A stretch of 64,000 nucleotides of DNA from contig NC_053197.1 of NCBI RefSeq assembly GCF_905163445.1, positions 6,572,001 to 6,636,000 on the forward strand, read 5' to 3'. The position numbers were made by a program, and so were the translations under genes. Positions 36,653 through 49,156 of the stretch are shown here, piece after piece. Origin of the DNA: Pararge aegeria. Taxonomy: Eukaryota > Arthropoda > Insecta > Lepidoptera > Nymphalidae. The notes beneath the pieces are model-generated. The model did no database searches and was not told the origin of the DNA. It worked only from the letters and a program-made list of their open reading frames with translations. Every line of letters begins with the position of its first letter. The first letter of the stretch is position 1.

Positions 36653-37520
36653 AGTTACTTATCTGATTAAACATAAATCCCGTATAATTAAGATTATTAA
36701 TAAATTAATAGTGAAAACTTTATTGGCTTTTGTAAGATCTATAATAAATTTGCTCTATCTGTCTCCATTATAGCAATTTATTTTTTATTTAATTATAACC
36801 ATTTGAAAAAAAAAATAACTCGGTTAAAATTCCCTGCTTTCATACAAATTCCGCACGAATATTTTGTGCAGTATGAAATTGTATGCCGATATTTATTCGC
36901 AACCGCACCTAATATTTATTCGCTAATGGTGAAAATCCTTACGCGGAATGAAAACCGCGCGGATGTTTTCCCAGTGCAGGCTAGCTTTACAAGTATCTTG
37001 TGTGCTATGGTCCTAAATGGTTACCATTTCACACAGATAGTAAACAATAACCATAATATTCGTAACACATGGCGCGGTGCGACGCGGCGTTAATCAAACG
37101 CGATTTATGCCAGTTGAGTTAGTTGTGTTGTGTACATTTGAGTGTAAACTCGTAATGATATATGAAACTCACTGGTTTCGGGAATTTAGCTCTGTTGTAT
37201 GTATAGTACTGTTCCAAAGTTTTGGGTCGAGTTATTTGGATAATAAAAGCCTGGGTTTCTTTGATGACAATTCGGGTATATTGGTACATGTCGACTCGTA
37301 ACGGTGGCTTATTAAATCTTTTTTGATATTAACCAAAAAGAAAAAAATAACACATATTTAAATAAATTTTCAAACAGATTTACAATAGACCGATATATTC
37401 ACTATCACTAATTTCGTTAGTAGGTACTCTTGTTGTGACATTAAGTTAGATGAGAGCAAAGTTATTTTAGTGGATAAGGAACATTCATTAAAATAACTTA
37501 CTTACCAATACCATATTTTT

Positions 37521-37735
37521 AGTCCACCATGTTGGCTCAGTGCGGATTGGTGAACATTATGTAGATCTCTCAGGTATGCAGGTTTCCTTACGATGTTTTC
37601 CTTCACCGTTGAGGCAACCGATATCTTAATTACTTAAAACGCACATAACTTATAAAAGTTAGGGGTGCGTGCTGGGATTTGAACTCGGCCCCCCAAAAAC
37701 GATGTCGGGGTCCTACCCAATGCGCTATCACCTCT
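37521..37735 (-). mobile_element. SINE family C, copy lacking the tail
   Basis: The body starts at AGTCCACCATGTTGGCTCAG and runs through GCAGGTTTCCTTACGATG to the head, ending in CCCAATGCGCTATCACCTC. The B box reads GATTTGAACTCGG. The distal 3' part is missing. Confidence 0.82.
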
Positions 37736-39391
37736 TTAATATGACATAAGTTATTTACTTAACGTACTTTTTAGGAGTGGTGGAGATGGTTTCTTCATGC
37801 GATGCGTGGTAATTTGCATCCATATTGGAATTTTAAACATGCTATAGATACTGTTAAGCCCAACAAATTCATTACAAAATCTATCCGTCTAAATCAAGCT
37901 ATTTATTTAAACCACTTATTCTATCACAGCATACAGTTATTTATTTCTTTGATGTATTTATTTATTTTTGTGAACACAAAATTACATGCATTTAGATATT
38001 TCTGGCGTACAATATTTGAATACAACTGAGGTTGGGTTATGTACAAAAAGTAGCTAGGTACAGCTTTCATGGCTTACTGTCCTATTTAACCTTTTTTCAG
38101 CCACAGTACATCCATATCTGTACGTGTTTACAAGTTTTCCTAAATAATTTGAAAGTAATCAGGTAACTTACCGGTACACAACCGATTTAAGCAGTAATAT
38201 TCAAAGACACAAAGTTTCTGTTAGCAGATCGTTTGTCAAATATAAACTGGGACGTTGAATCTGTATTGTTTGTTGTTTAGGTGAACGATACTCAAACAAG
38301 ATTACTGAAGTACGATTTGAAGTGAAGTGAGAAAATTTCATAACAGTTTTGCAGCCATGTTATGTATTTTTATTACCAGTTTTGTTGTTAAGCTACTTTA
38401 CGCTTATTTTCACTGTTGGGTCAAAGTTACAGCACGATTTTTGTAGTCAAAATTCTCGGGCGGTGGTGATTCGATAACCTTTTTTACTTCATCGTTCTTA
38501 ACCGACTTCTTCAAAGAGGAGGAGTATATCAATTTGGTTTTATTTATGATCCTAAGGGGCTTATTACGAAATGTTCCCATTTTAATCTTATAAATGTCTG
38601 AAGTAGAATTTCGTACAGACAACGGAGTTCACAACATAAAATCACGCCTTTGCACTCGATAGGATTACATCTTAACTGTTCTTACTTAAATTGTCCTCAA
38701 AATGAATACATGCCTAGTTTGTTTTGACGCTATACGTTTTTTTCATTTTGAACTCGTAGATGGAATATAATTAACATTTAGTTAATTTTTGACTAAAACT
38801 TATCGCTATGTTAATAAACTGCTTGCGCATGAAAAGTTTCTCTTTGCCAAATAGTTTATTTTCCAACGGGATGAATCCAACGCAAGCACACAAAGTTAAA
38901 CAGTATAAACTTGCTTACAGTGAGTACATCATGTTAAGGGTGCTATACACATATGGGAGTCTGGACATTGAATTTTGCAGTGTTTGTTAAACAACAAAGC
39001 CGACTTGAAGTAACGACGAACAGCTTTCACCCGATTTGGTGTGATACCATGTTTTAGAACTCCGCTTCGGCTTATAGGGCTTACGTGTCTGCTCTGGTTC
39101 ACTAGACTCGTTTGGGCAAACCGGGTAATCTTTTTCTCACTGATCCGAACCGTCAGTTCATCTACCTTACGTATGGGCTTACTCCAATAGCTACCATAGA
39201 ATTTATTTTAAAATAATATTCCTTATTTTAAGTACTGCTATAAGCTAGGATAGTTTAGCCCTCTCCGTATGTATCTTCTTCTTCTTATTCTTTCTCTGGG
39301 CTTGTCTCCGTACTTGGTCGTCCGGAAACTCCCGTTGTACGTAGTGCCACTGGTACGGCTCTCTGGGCTGGGTCACTCCAGCCAGCCGAGC

Positions 39392-39586
39392 TCACGACGA
39401 CAAGCCAAGGTTGCCAAGTGCTTCAGGGAGTGATGCTGGGGAGCCAAGGTATGCTGCGCGTTGCTCAGCTACTCTACATCGGAACAATTCTTGTGTCGGT
39501 GTTTCATCTGCCTCCATGCATGCTCTGCACAGAGCACTGTAGGTTATACTTAAAATGAAAAGGTCTTTGTTTAGTTGGTAATGCCC
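39392..39586 (-). pseudogene. R1/Jockey-type LINE C-terminal region (CCHC-like) remnant
   Basis: On the minus strand the frame reads GHYQLNKDLF, YSALCRACMEADETPTQEL, FRCRVAEQRAAYLGSPASL and PEALGNLGL before a TGA at 39392-39394. The GH-x-LNKHL and C-x2-C-(M)EADETP phrases are typical of the RNase H to zinc-finger end of these LINE proteins. The His usually expected after DETP (in EHVL) is replaced by Gln here. A frameshift just upstream joins an older SRNKLRT segment. It is a fragment only. Confidence 0.75.
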
Positions 39587-40481
39587 TCCGTCCTTAGTTT
39601 GTTCCGACTTTGTTTTAGTAGTTTGGTTGTCAGTCGTGTGTTAAAGTTTTCAAAGGCCTCCTTTGTGTGTTTACACTCATTTTCGCTAATCCTCTGTCGT
39701 GTGTGTCGATTGCCTTTGTTTGTCTCCGTATGTATATAACACACCTTACTAGACTTGCGATTGGTTTGTCGGTATTCCTTTCTTTGACACAGGAGCGGAA
39801 TAAGAAATTAACTTTATACGAATCTTATTAATGTGGTAGTCAGTTTGCCTTTTAGATTAATAAAAACTCCGAACTACTCATAAATGTATTTCTTATGAAA
39901 ATGCCACAATTGAATTATTTAATGGCGAAAATAATTTGAAAATGAAAAGTTTATTTTTAGTCGCCATTTTGAGGCATAATGCACAAATGCACTGCCTACT
40001 TGTCTAGAACGAGAATTTTTCAATTTTATGCAATCTTCATGCTTTATGCCTACCCAGGTCCCATATGCACGCCACCGATCCGTGGGTTCTAATCGGAGGC
40101 GAAATAAACGCAGACGAATTCGCGGGATACAGCCAGTAATGTGTACAAAGCAAGTATCTACCCAATGTATACCTACGTAACATATAATTAGACTGGTACT
40201 GGGCATGATTACACATCTAAGTGTCCTTTCAGGCTTAGCAAATGGTCCGCAAATCAAACATTTCCATTCTGCATTGTTTGTTTAGTTTGCAGGGACAAGG
40301 GGGATTGAGGCGGGAATTGAGTTCGTGGGTATCGCTTCACTCCTAATTGATCCCTATCACGTGATTCACGTGTTCTCTGCTAAGATTAATTGACGTAAAT
40401 AACCCAAGCTTTAGATCAAAGCTGAGATTTAGGAAAGTAATTCTGGAGTAACTTTTTTTCCTAATGAAATCCCTACTAATA

Positions 40482-40640
40482 TCTACTAATATTATAAATG
40501 TCATTGTAAGTTTGTTTTTTACGCTTTCACGCAATAACTACTAAACCGATCCTCATGAAACTTTGTACACATATTCTTGGAAGTGTTAGAAGTAATATAG
40601 TAATATATCATCACGACATTAAGCTCGGTTCCTTTGGGAG
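40482..40640 (+). repeat. Repeat of the AATATTATAAATG type
   Basis: CTACTAATATTATAAATGTC, TTACGCTTTCACGCAATAAC and CCGATCCTCATGAAACTTTG are phrases of a dispersed lepidopteran repeat related in its 5' end to family F. Confidence 0.55.
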
Positions 40641-40667
40641 ACAAATTATAACCGACAAATTATAACC
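40640..40667. repeat. 14-bp tandem duplication
   Basis: GACAAATTATAACC occurs twice in direct succession. Confidence 0.85.
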
Positions 40668-41009
40668 GATTTAAAAAATTAATTTTGTACTATAGAGGTT
40701 ATAATATGTGTTCAATTTTGCCCAAACTGTGGTTGGAGATAGAGGAAAGAACTCCTCAGTGAACAGCAGCAAACTCCTCATTTAAGGCTTAGCAATTCTG
40801 AGTACTTTAAATTTATTAAGATCTACAACTAAAGCCACTAGAATAGAATTACAAAAATTCGCTTAGTAGAAAAAACATTTAACTTAAAACTATAACATGT
40901 TGTGAGCGTATACTATAGAAGGTACATATAAATCGATAAACTATATTATCTATAAACATTAAAAAAATTATAATTTCTTATAAGCGGGTAGTTAAACAAA
41001 TATTACCGA

Positions 41010-41090
41010 GCAAAAACATAAGACTAAAACTAAGATCATCTATATATAATTCGTTTCCAGATGATCTTAGTTTTAGTCTTATGTTTTTGC
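41010..41090. repeat. Perfect 31-bp inverted repeat with 19-base spacer
   Basis: The arms at 41010-41040 and 41060-41090 are exact reverse complements, by eye over all 31 bases. The spacer is TATATATAATTCGTTTCCA. No terminal duplication or internal coding sequence is apparent. Confidence 0.92.
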
Positions 41091-41282
41091 AAGTAGAATA
41101 TTATTTTTTTATTTAGAAATATCCATCTCCACGCAAACGATTTCCAAAAACGGTTAAGGTTTTTTTTAATCTTTAAAGTTAACTTTAAAAGTGCGCATAA
41201 AATAGGCGAATCAAATTGGATTTAAATTGAGGTTTATCAAAAATTAAAGCAGATCCAGTGAGATTTGTAACCAGGTACAAAC

Positions 41283-41587
41283 TTGCGGTAGCTTAGTGGT
41301 AAGAGCTTCGACCTCCCTCTTAGTGAGGCTAAGTTCGATCCTCAGCAAGAACCTCTAACTGGGGGTCTTTAGGGGTTTTGTGCATTTTTAATTGAAGGAA
41401 AACATCGTGAGGGAACCTGGGAACGTTTTACATGATGTATGTATGAGAGTTGTCAATAATGTTCTCAACGGCGTGTGAAGTCAACCAGTCCGCATTTAGC
41501 CAGCGTGGAAGACTACGGCCAAAGACCTTCATTCTGAGAGTAAACCAGTGGGCAGCTGTTGTCCGGTAATGGTTTCATACTGATGAT
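41283..41587 (+). mobile_element. SINE of family C type with a different tRNA-like head
   Basis: The head reads GCGGTAGCTTAGTGGTAAGA with an A box, then AGTTCGATCCT as B box. The body (AAACATCGTGAGGGAACCTGG, GTCCGCATTTAGCCAGCGTG) and the ACTGATGATG end match family C. A different head on the same body suggests a subfamily with a separate tRNA origin or a recombinant. It should not be read as a tRNA gene: the stem arms do not close and the body follows directly. Confidence 0.8.
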
Positions 41588-41791
41588 GTTAGACTTGTAA
41601 TCAAATGAAACAAAAAATAATGTGCTTAATAATAATAATAAAGCCTTTATTTCCAACTTTAAGTCAATAACAATTTTTAGTCGTACATAGTAATTCATAC
41701 ATTTATTCATTGTAATTTTAGTCAGTTTGCTATCTTTAATTTAATCTTAATTATTTTTGTTATTTTTCTTTGTCATTTATAAAATCGTTGT

Positions 41792-41829
41792 ATGTCAATG
41801 TTAGGTATTTAATGTCAATGTTAGGTATT
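41792..41829. repeat. 20-bp period tandem duplication
   Basis: ATGTCAATGTTAGGTATT occurs twice with a period of 20 bases, just before a LINE 3' fragment. Confidence 0.85.
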
Positions 41830-41905
41830 CTACGTCAATTGGAATGCCCATTTTTGGGCATAGGCCTCCTCCATCCTTTTCCATCTGTTTCTCTCTCTCG
41901 CCACC
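41830..41905 (-). repeat. LINE 3' end fragment
   Basis: The minus strand reads GGAGGAGGCCTATGCCCAAA, a standard lepidopteran LINE 3' phrase. It directly follows a 20-bp tandem repeat at 41792-41829. Confidence 0.5.
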
Positions 41906-42920
41906 AATAATGTGCTTATGCTTAATCAATTCGTTTTGTCAAAAACGTTACGCAACGAAAACGTTTTTATTTTCAATTCTGTTTCTATAATAAATTCAAC
42001 ATTTTTATTATGACTTCTGTTAAGAATGCCGTTTTATCGCGTATACACCGAGCATACAATACTCGGCGTCATATTTCATGCCCGGCTTTGGCTTGGCACG
42101 GAAAGGGGAAAAAGCTGAGAAATATCGCGAAACAAATGAGTCATATAAATCAGCAGGTAAGTTGTTCGGTTCTGTGGAATTTAGCACAATGCGCTCTTAA
42201 TCCTGGCATTTAGCAATTCGGCACGTCGATCAAGAGACCCATTCTCCATGTTCCAAAGTTCCAATGCAGTATTCCGATTAAGCACGTTTTGACCCGGTAA
42301 AGCTCGACGAGTACTCTTTTGTTTGTTATTGAAACAAACGCCAGAACCAAATTGTTTTGGCTGGCTTAGAACAAAGATGTTGCTCTTTTCCTTGGCACGA
42401 CCAGTGCAGTGTTAGTGCAGCCTGAAGTTTTTACGCCGTAAGCACTTGCTAGTTCCAAGTAATTATTGCAGAGGAGCCCTTTGCATTTATAAGCTCTTAA
42501 GTTGCGGTTTCGAGAGTTACATGGTAATTGGATAGAAGCAGGCGGCGTTACTTTGCGGAAATTCATAGTATATTATAGTTACACGGTAAGTTAAGCTTTT
42601 TTTAAAAACAACTTTCGTGGACAATCCCATAACAATCTTTTAGCAAAATTTAATAATAATTTATAATTCATTTATTGCATAAATTGTGTACATACTCGTA
42701 TAATGGTCTTATGAGCGAAAAGTTTGGGTCTTACAGTTCGCCATTTCAGGCGTGCAATATTATTTAAGCAGTGAGCTTACAAATTGTTACATATTAAAAA
42801 ATAAAAAATAAAATCGTATTAAATCATAAGTTTTATTTTAACTAAAACAAAAAAATATATAATTAAAATATTTATGTCAATTTTAAAAAATGTTATTTGT
42901 ATTTTTAAATGATTAATAGA

Positions 42921-42961
42921 AGCACATAGCTCGGAGAACCGATAGACGTTGGGCTGGAATG
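42921..42961 (+). pseudogene. Short LINE fragment, same family as 3.9 kb
   Basis: GCACATAGCTCGGAGAACCG and ACGTTGGGCTGGAATGGC encode the HIARRTDR..W-like stretch of this LINE's tail. Nothing recognisable flanks it. Confidence 0.5.
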
Positions 42962-43205
42962 GCTTATTATTATCGGGAACATATTATGTACTTGTAATAA
43001 AGGACGTGTTTTTATCTTGTTTATTTTAAAGTCCTAATTTCTGGAACCATTAGGTACTCCAATTCCCAGAATTAAGAACATACAGAATCCCTTTCAGCCA
43101 TTATTGTAGGCAGTGCATTGTGTCTAAAATCAGTAAAAACGCCCCACGCACTTCTCACTTTACGCCTGCGCTAGCTCAAAAACTGTTTACCCTTGTCAAA
43201 GTTTA

Positions 43206-43427
43206 GGCTGTAGTCCACCACACGGGCCCAGTTCAGATTGGTGGACTTCACACATCTTTGAAAACATTATGGAGAACTCTGAGGCATACAGGTTTCCTCA
43301 CGATATTGTCTTACACCGTTGAAGCAATTGATATTTTTTATTAAAAACGCACATAACTTAGAAAAGTTAAAGATGGGATTCGTACCTGATCACCGCTTAG
43401 TCCTAACTACCGCTTTATCAGCGCTTA
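43206..43427 (-). mobile_element. SINE family C, copy lacking the tail
   Basis: The body starts at GCTGTAGTCCACCACACGGG and passes GCATACAGGTTTCCTCACGA; the head ends in TAACTACCGCTTTATCAGCG. The B-box region is substituted (GGGATTCGTACC). Confidence 0.8.
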
Positions 43428-44094
43428 ATCATTAATTTTCGTGGAATCATTTAATCACATTGAGAGTTTATTTAAAAGACTACATAACTACATAAACAGA
43501 ACTACGCAAATCTCGGTAAAACAAAATTTCGTAGCTACGGGACTAAATCCCTCGACGGTTCATTACTTATTCCTTTTTCCTTCAACTATTTGTTTTGACA
43601 GAATATATTCGTAGACGTTGCAAAGAAACGATACATCAATTATATTTTGATGTATTATCATTTCATAAAAAAAATGTTGCGGTATTTCGGTTTACCGGTA
43701 GAAGTTACTGGTAAGATCGATCACTTTTATTACCGGTGTAACACAAATTGGTTTCAGCGCAATTTATTACCTCTACCATAATTTATGCCTTTGGCGAAAC
43801 GTAGAAACCTTTAAATATTACATTCTAACATTATTTTCATTCAGGTATATCTGTCTATACCTGAATTACTGGCTCCTATGGTCTAGTAAGGGCCCTGGAA
43901 TCAATTCCTAGGTAGGGCCCACAATTGTTAGATATTTGGTATTTATGTTAAGAAGTTCGTAGTACCAGCACGGAGTTTCGTGCCTTTAATGGCATATTAA
44001 GCTCTGTCTTGGTTATATCCACTTATATGTACCTAATAAAAAAATCCTAAAGCTCGTCAACCCACTATGCCAATAATATACTAATATACAAATT

Positions 44095-44348
44095 AAATAT
44101 ACTACGACTACGATGTCGCTAATCGCCATCTAGCCCCAAAATAAGCGTAGCTTGTGTTATTGGTACTAAGATCACTGATTAATATTTTTATGAATAATAT
44201 ACACAAATACTTATAAAATACAGAAAAACACCGACACACTGAAAAACATTCATGTTCATCACACAAACATTTTCCTGTTGTGGGAATCGAACCTACGGCC
44301 TTGGGCTCAGAAAGCAGGGTAGCTGCCCACTGCGCCAATCGGTCGTCT
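44095..44348 (-). mobile_element. SINE family A, copy 8 (full length)
   Basis: The minus-strand head GACGACCGATTGGCGCAGTG, a good B box (GGTTCGATTCC apart from one change) and the complete body are present. The TTTAATTT tail is short. Confidence 0.88.
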
Positions 44349-44766
44349 AGCTATGAAGGTGGCCGCCTGGTCCTAGATCATTAAAACTGGTTCAATGACT
44401 ACTGAAACAAGTGAATGATCCTTATATGGAATCAATATCCATTGTGTTTATGTATTTGCATTACATGGAGAACCATGAAAATTTTAAAAAAAGAACAAAA
44501 TTATCCACTTGTTCTGTGTATTAAAAAACAATTAAGAAACACATAACGAGTACTTAGGAAGGTTTGGATATTCAGTAACTAAAGTTGAAGCCCACAAAAG
44601 GATCGATAGAATAAAAATCTGTTCAATTATAAAGTATATATCGTATTTCAACTGTACTCGGGAAGCCATATATGTAATCTCTTTGTGATATCATACTTTA
44701 TACGGATTCTGTCGGGACTGATTTGTGCTGTGTGAAATACTCGTATATATAGTAAACTTTCCTTTT

Positions 44767-44835
44767 GTTTCCTCACGATGTATTCCTTAACCGTTTAAAG
44801 CAAGTAATAGTATTTTTTTTCTAGTAACATAACAA
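44767..44835 (-). mobile_element. SINE family C small fragment
   Basis: TTTCCTCACGATGTATTCCT followed by GTTTAAAGCAAGTAATAG and a T run corresponds to the middle of family C only. Confidence 0.6.
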
Positions 44836-45637
44836 GCTACAGAATCAAATTGAGTGCGAATATATATTGTTTAGATTACATGAAGTAAAATTCCCCACGA
44901 AGATCAAATTATTCTCCGTACACATTCCACAAAGTCATATTTTTATGTGCTAATAAAATACGTATCTAGCAATATACTGAGGGCGATAAGCGAGTGAAAG
45001 ACATTTACGCAAGTATAAAAAGTTTTTTAAACATTAAAATTAAAAGTCCAAGACATTAAAACTTTGCCATAATATCTAATCAAGATTGTGATAACAAGAC
45101 CTTTCTCTTTGCGTTAACGCTTTTTCCTTTAAAAGTTAAATCACACTTTTGAAGCTGCGTTACACTTTAAGGGCTCATTTCTTCAACGTTATATGAAATA
45201 CATAAGTTTTGGTGGGTTTGTACATAGTTCTAACGAACATACTTCTAAAAACAGTTTCGGGTATAATATACTCGTACCATACCCATAACTGTTTTGTCAG
45301 CTACCATCTTAATCTGCATCATAAAATACCTCCAGATGAGCCTGTTGACTCATTGTAGGTAATGATTATTTGATGCATATACTCGTACTATGGAAGTTAC
45401 TAATATGAAGGAAAATGGCTCAGAGTTGACGTGTAGTTTGCACTCAAACGCGAGTTCCATTATGATTAAAATACGTACAATAAAGTCGTTTCTACGACGA
45501 TACACCATAAGGTGGAGCCTACCCTGCATATACCACCAGTATATTGCATTCTTTTCGGACATCGGCATGGTTTTTTGAGTACATACTACAGCTAAAGAAA
45601 CAGCATTTTAGTGAAATATTTATATCCAAAAGAAACA

Positions 45638-45691
45638 CCACTTGTTGTTGAACTAGGAAAGTTAATACTTTCCTAGTTCAACAACAAGTGG
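45638..45691. repeat. Perfect 25-bp inverted repeat with 4-base loop
   Basis: The arms at 45638-45662 and 45667-45691 are exact reverse complements around the loop TAAT. The tight loop suggests a fold-back copying event. Confidence 0.92.
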
Positions 45692-46539
45692 GTCATTCTT
45701 TCATTTCTTAATAAAAGTCTAAGCTTCCTAATAAAAAAGTGTTTCGTAAAAATGGTGAAAACATTTTAACTACGAATTAAAGAAACAAGGGACGTGGTTA
45801 TAGCACAGTAAATATGTTAAAGCAGTATAGAAACTGCGGTGCGTGCGTCTGCGATTTTATTAATAAATAATTAACTTTTACTTACATCTTTTTCTCCATT
45901 TTACTGAACCTCATGACTCGCAACTATAGGTGCGCGCTGATTCGGTAAAGATATAGTCAACAAACCAAATAATAACAATACAGTAGTTTTAAAGCAAGAC
46001 TTGTCAAGACTTTGCCAAATTTTAGCAGTTTCGGTTTCATTCCATACAAACACATCAGATTTTTTTCCGGGCAATTTACCAGTTTTAGAGAGAAACGTTT
46101 TATAACAATTATTGAGATAATCTGATAGGTATTTTTTTTTACACGTAATTTGTAAGAAAAATCCTATTTACCTCATTTAGGAGTTTCGATCCACTGTGCC
46201 GACGAGGCCTCGAAGCTATTATCACAGGATAAAATCGGAAGGACTAGCTTTTGGCCTTCGTCGGTTCATCTGTGCGAGTGTGCTGTTTCGAACGTTTGTT
46301 CGTAGTTTACATACTACCTTAATATATTTACTATGGTTATTAATTGGTATATGTAGTAGGTAAAACTTTACCTTTGAATAAATCAGCCCCACCGAGTTTT
46401 TCGATACTTCGCAACGTTATCTCTAAAGTTACTGTAGATTAAATTTATAGTCTTTGTTCTAGGTTGAATGGCAGTCAGCTCTTTGTTTTAAGATATTGAT
46501 TAAAAAGTTGGAAAGTGATCTATTAAACCAAGAAAATCT

Positions 46540-46676
46540 CCTCTCAGACTGAGAAGAGTTCAAGCCGTACTGATTAAATAAAAAACGCTCATAACTTCGA
46601 AAAGTTAGAGGTGCTTGCCGGGGACCCAACTTGGTCCTGAGAGGAAGGCTGCAGTTCTAACCAAGAGGCTATCAAC
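46540..46676 (-). mobile_element. SINE family C fragment
   Basis: The phrases ACGCTCATAACTTCGAAAAG, GAGGTGCTTGCCGGG and TTCTAACCAAGAGGCTATCA mark the head half of the family on the minus strand. The distal half is lost. Confidence 0.68.
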
Positions 46677-49120
46677 GATTATATTTGCTATATAATATTA
46701 TGTGCAAGCTATATATGTTCTTTTGATTAAGATCAATGAAGCGATTGCTCCAAAGATAGGTTACTAACAAACAAAAACATTTTTGCATAAGCATGGATAT
46801 GGATAGGACCTCTGGATGAGGCGTGGCAGATTCCCCTTATTTTTATTATTGTCTCGAGTATTCAAAAATAGACGATTGAAAAGCACTGATTAGGTCTGGG
46901 TTTGAGCGAGGTCATTTTCATATGGGTGTGTCACCAGGTGTGGTAGATGCAGTTCTCTTTGGTTACTTATTTTGATTTCAATTGTATAATTCTTAAGAGC
47001 CCTAGAACAAATTTAGACTCGGGTCTTAATTCAGACTCTATGGAGTTTTAATTAGTATGTATTTTAATACTAAGTCTAGAGTAACTGTGTGCTACAGTAA
47101 TTTTCTAATGTGCCAGATATTTTAACCTAATCTTTTACACGTCTAATGAGTATTTATTTATTGCATAGTTTTCAAGAAATTAAAAAATTATATTTCATTC
47201 ACTCATTAATGTACATGGTATTGTGTCTGTGGCTTTTTGATATAAATACGGGTTTATTAGCGATACCATACAGTCATACATTGAGATTCAAACAGCGCGC
47301 GGTGCCTTTGTAGCTATCATGAGTTTTGCATACAAGTCTTAAGTAAGTACTAAAAAGATTTCGATAAAGTTTTAGTAGCCAGGCGAACATACGGTACCCG
47401 CGGTATCAGAAAAATAGCTATTTGTGTTAAAAGGCGTTCATTGTACGACAGTAAAACTTCAAAATATTTTACCAATGAAATAGCATTTTCAGTGAAATAC
47501 TTTAATTACTTTAATGAGCGGTACGATAATGACCAATTTGTTTGCTATTCGTTGTATCCAATTTCGGAAGATAATTATTTATTATCGCAGCGTTTATTGA
47601 AAATCGGTAGGGTTAATATTCTCTTTTTTCATTTTTTATTTGAACTTTCCAAAAAGCAGTTAACGGATACGAGATACGGAAACACGAAGATAGAAGGATT
47701 GAAAAGGCAGCCTTACTGCTTAGTAGCGATCTCCGTCAGGTAACTATAGGATTTCGAAAACGTTAGGAAACCAATTGCAGGCGATTCATTAATTTCAAGA
47801 ACAAATCCAATTGTATTTATATGCCCACTAAATGAAAATATTTAGTACGCTTTTTATAATTCGGCTCAACCACGCATTTTATCGAATGCGTAGAATAAGT
47901 ACTCTTTTATTCCGAAAATAGTAGATTTTAAAAAACCTAAGAAAACGCGAGCGAAATCGTCGGCAACCGCTAGTTTATAATATGTCAATGCTTGTTTACT
48001 CAAGCTCTAGTCAACTAGAGAAGGCGTCGACACCGACCCCACAGAACTAATTTGGCAGCCAATCCCTCGCCCAATTAGGCTTTATTGTGAATTATTGACG
48101 AACAGACTGTTGTTACACTGATTAATCGTGTATATATTAATATATAAAGTTATATACTGTTTTTCCTGCAGCCTCTCACTTTACTCGAATATTTTATCTG
48201 TATGCTTCGGCATGCGTAGAATTGTAAACAGTTTTCCAGATCTCTAAATAGTACCGAACAGACAAAATAGAAAAGCTACTTTGTAAAACGAAGTAGCATT
48301 ACATATTAGCTCGTATGTCTGTTAGTTTTTCAAATGTGGTTAATAGTAAAGCCTAATTAAATTTATAAGTAAGTAGAAAAAATATCCAAACTATTTATAG
48401 CGTACATAAAGTAGAATAAATAATAACACACAGACAAGGACTTTAATTTTATTAATTTCTTTAAATGGTTGGAGAAAAAAAATAAGATGCAAGTTTCCAA
48501 GGTACGTTTGCGTAAGGAACTACGAATGCAGATTACACAAAAGAACACGGCATTTTCATTATTTTTTCGCGTAAAATTTTGATGAATAATAACAAAAAGA
48601 TAGTAAATTATTCAGACTCGTCGATGAATGGAAATTCGAACAGTGCGCTCAGGATTTGTGCACGTTGGTAGATTTGTTAGCAACTCAATTAAACCGGACC
48701 TACAAAATTCATTGTTCCATCGGACTTTAGCTGGAAAATCCGTTCAGTGTTCGTTTATTCCGTCAAAATAACGCAGTTGATTCGTGTACACATCACAAAG
48801 ACCGGCCTTTGTGTGAATTTGAGGAAATTGCATCCCTCTAATCCGGTTTTAACTAGGAACCAGTTTACGCGATACCGCCTTCTGTTTCGGCGTAACTGGA
48901 CATTCGGGCGAGTTTAAACCGAAGCGGAGTGGAAAAGTGCAGAGATATATCCATGCTCGCCTTTGTGACGTCAAAGATGAATGCTTTAGTATAGAATGAC
49001 GTCATCAAATTCCATGCGTAGTCACAGGTACACCTTCTTTACAGAATATATACCCAGATATTTAACAGATAAGGAAACGGCTTCAGTGCAAGTGGAGTCT
49101 GGATTTTATAGAGTTAGTTT

Positions 49121-49156
49121 AATTTCATGAGAAACCTTATGAAATTAAACCAACTT
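49121..49156. repeat. 16-bp inverted repeat, one mismatch
   Basis: GTTAGTTTAATTTCAT and ATGAAATTAAACCAAC pair at 15 of 16 positions. They lie about ten bases apart around 49110-49156; the exact outer bounds are approximate. Confidence 0.7.

Larger units (their letters stand above)
36120..39391. other. No host gene seen
   Basis: Contains one hairpin and a SINE C copy listed separately. Short frames at 36303, 36803, 37077, 37802, 38410 and 38808 lack recognisable motifs, splice logic or codon bias visible by eye. Confidence 0.5.

Noticed and set aside
39919..40257. 112-codon minus-strand frame
   Set aside because: No recognisable domain, no splice or promoter context, and a composition typical of random frames. 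It cannot be excluded without a search.
41283..41350. Possible tRNA gene (A and B boxes present)
   Set aside because: The acceptor and other stems do not close and a SINE body follows without a terminator, so it is a SINE head.
47441..47743. 100-codon frame rich in Phe, Tyr and Asn
   Set aside because: It is AT-driven, has no ATG at its nominal start and has no recognised homologue.
48955..49010. Two TGACGTCA-like sites (GTGACGTCAAA and ATGACGTCATC) as a regulatory element
   Set aside because: CRE-like octamers are expected by chance in 64 kb and no gene is nearby.
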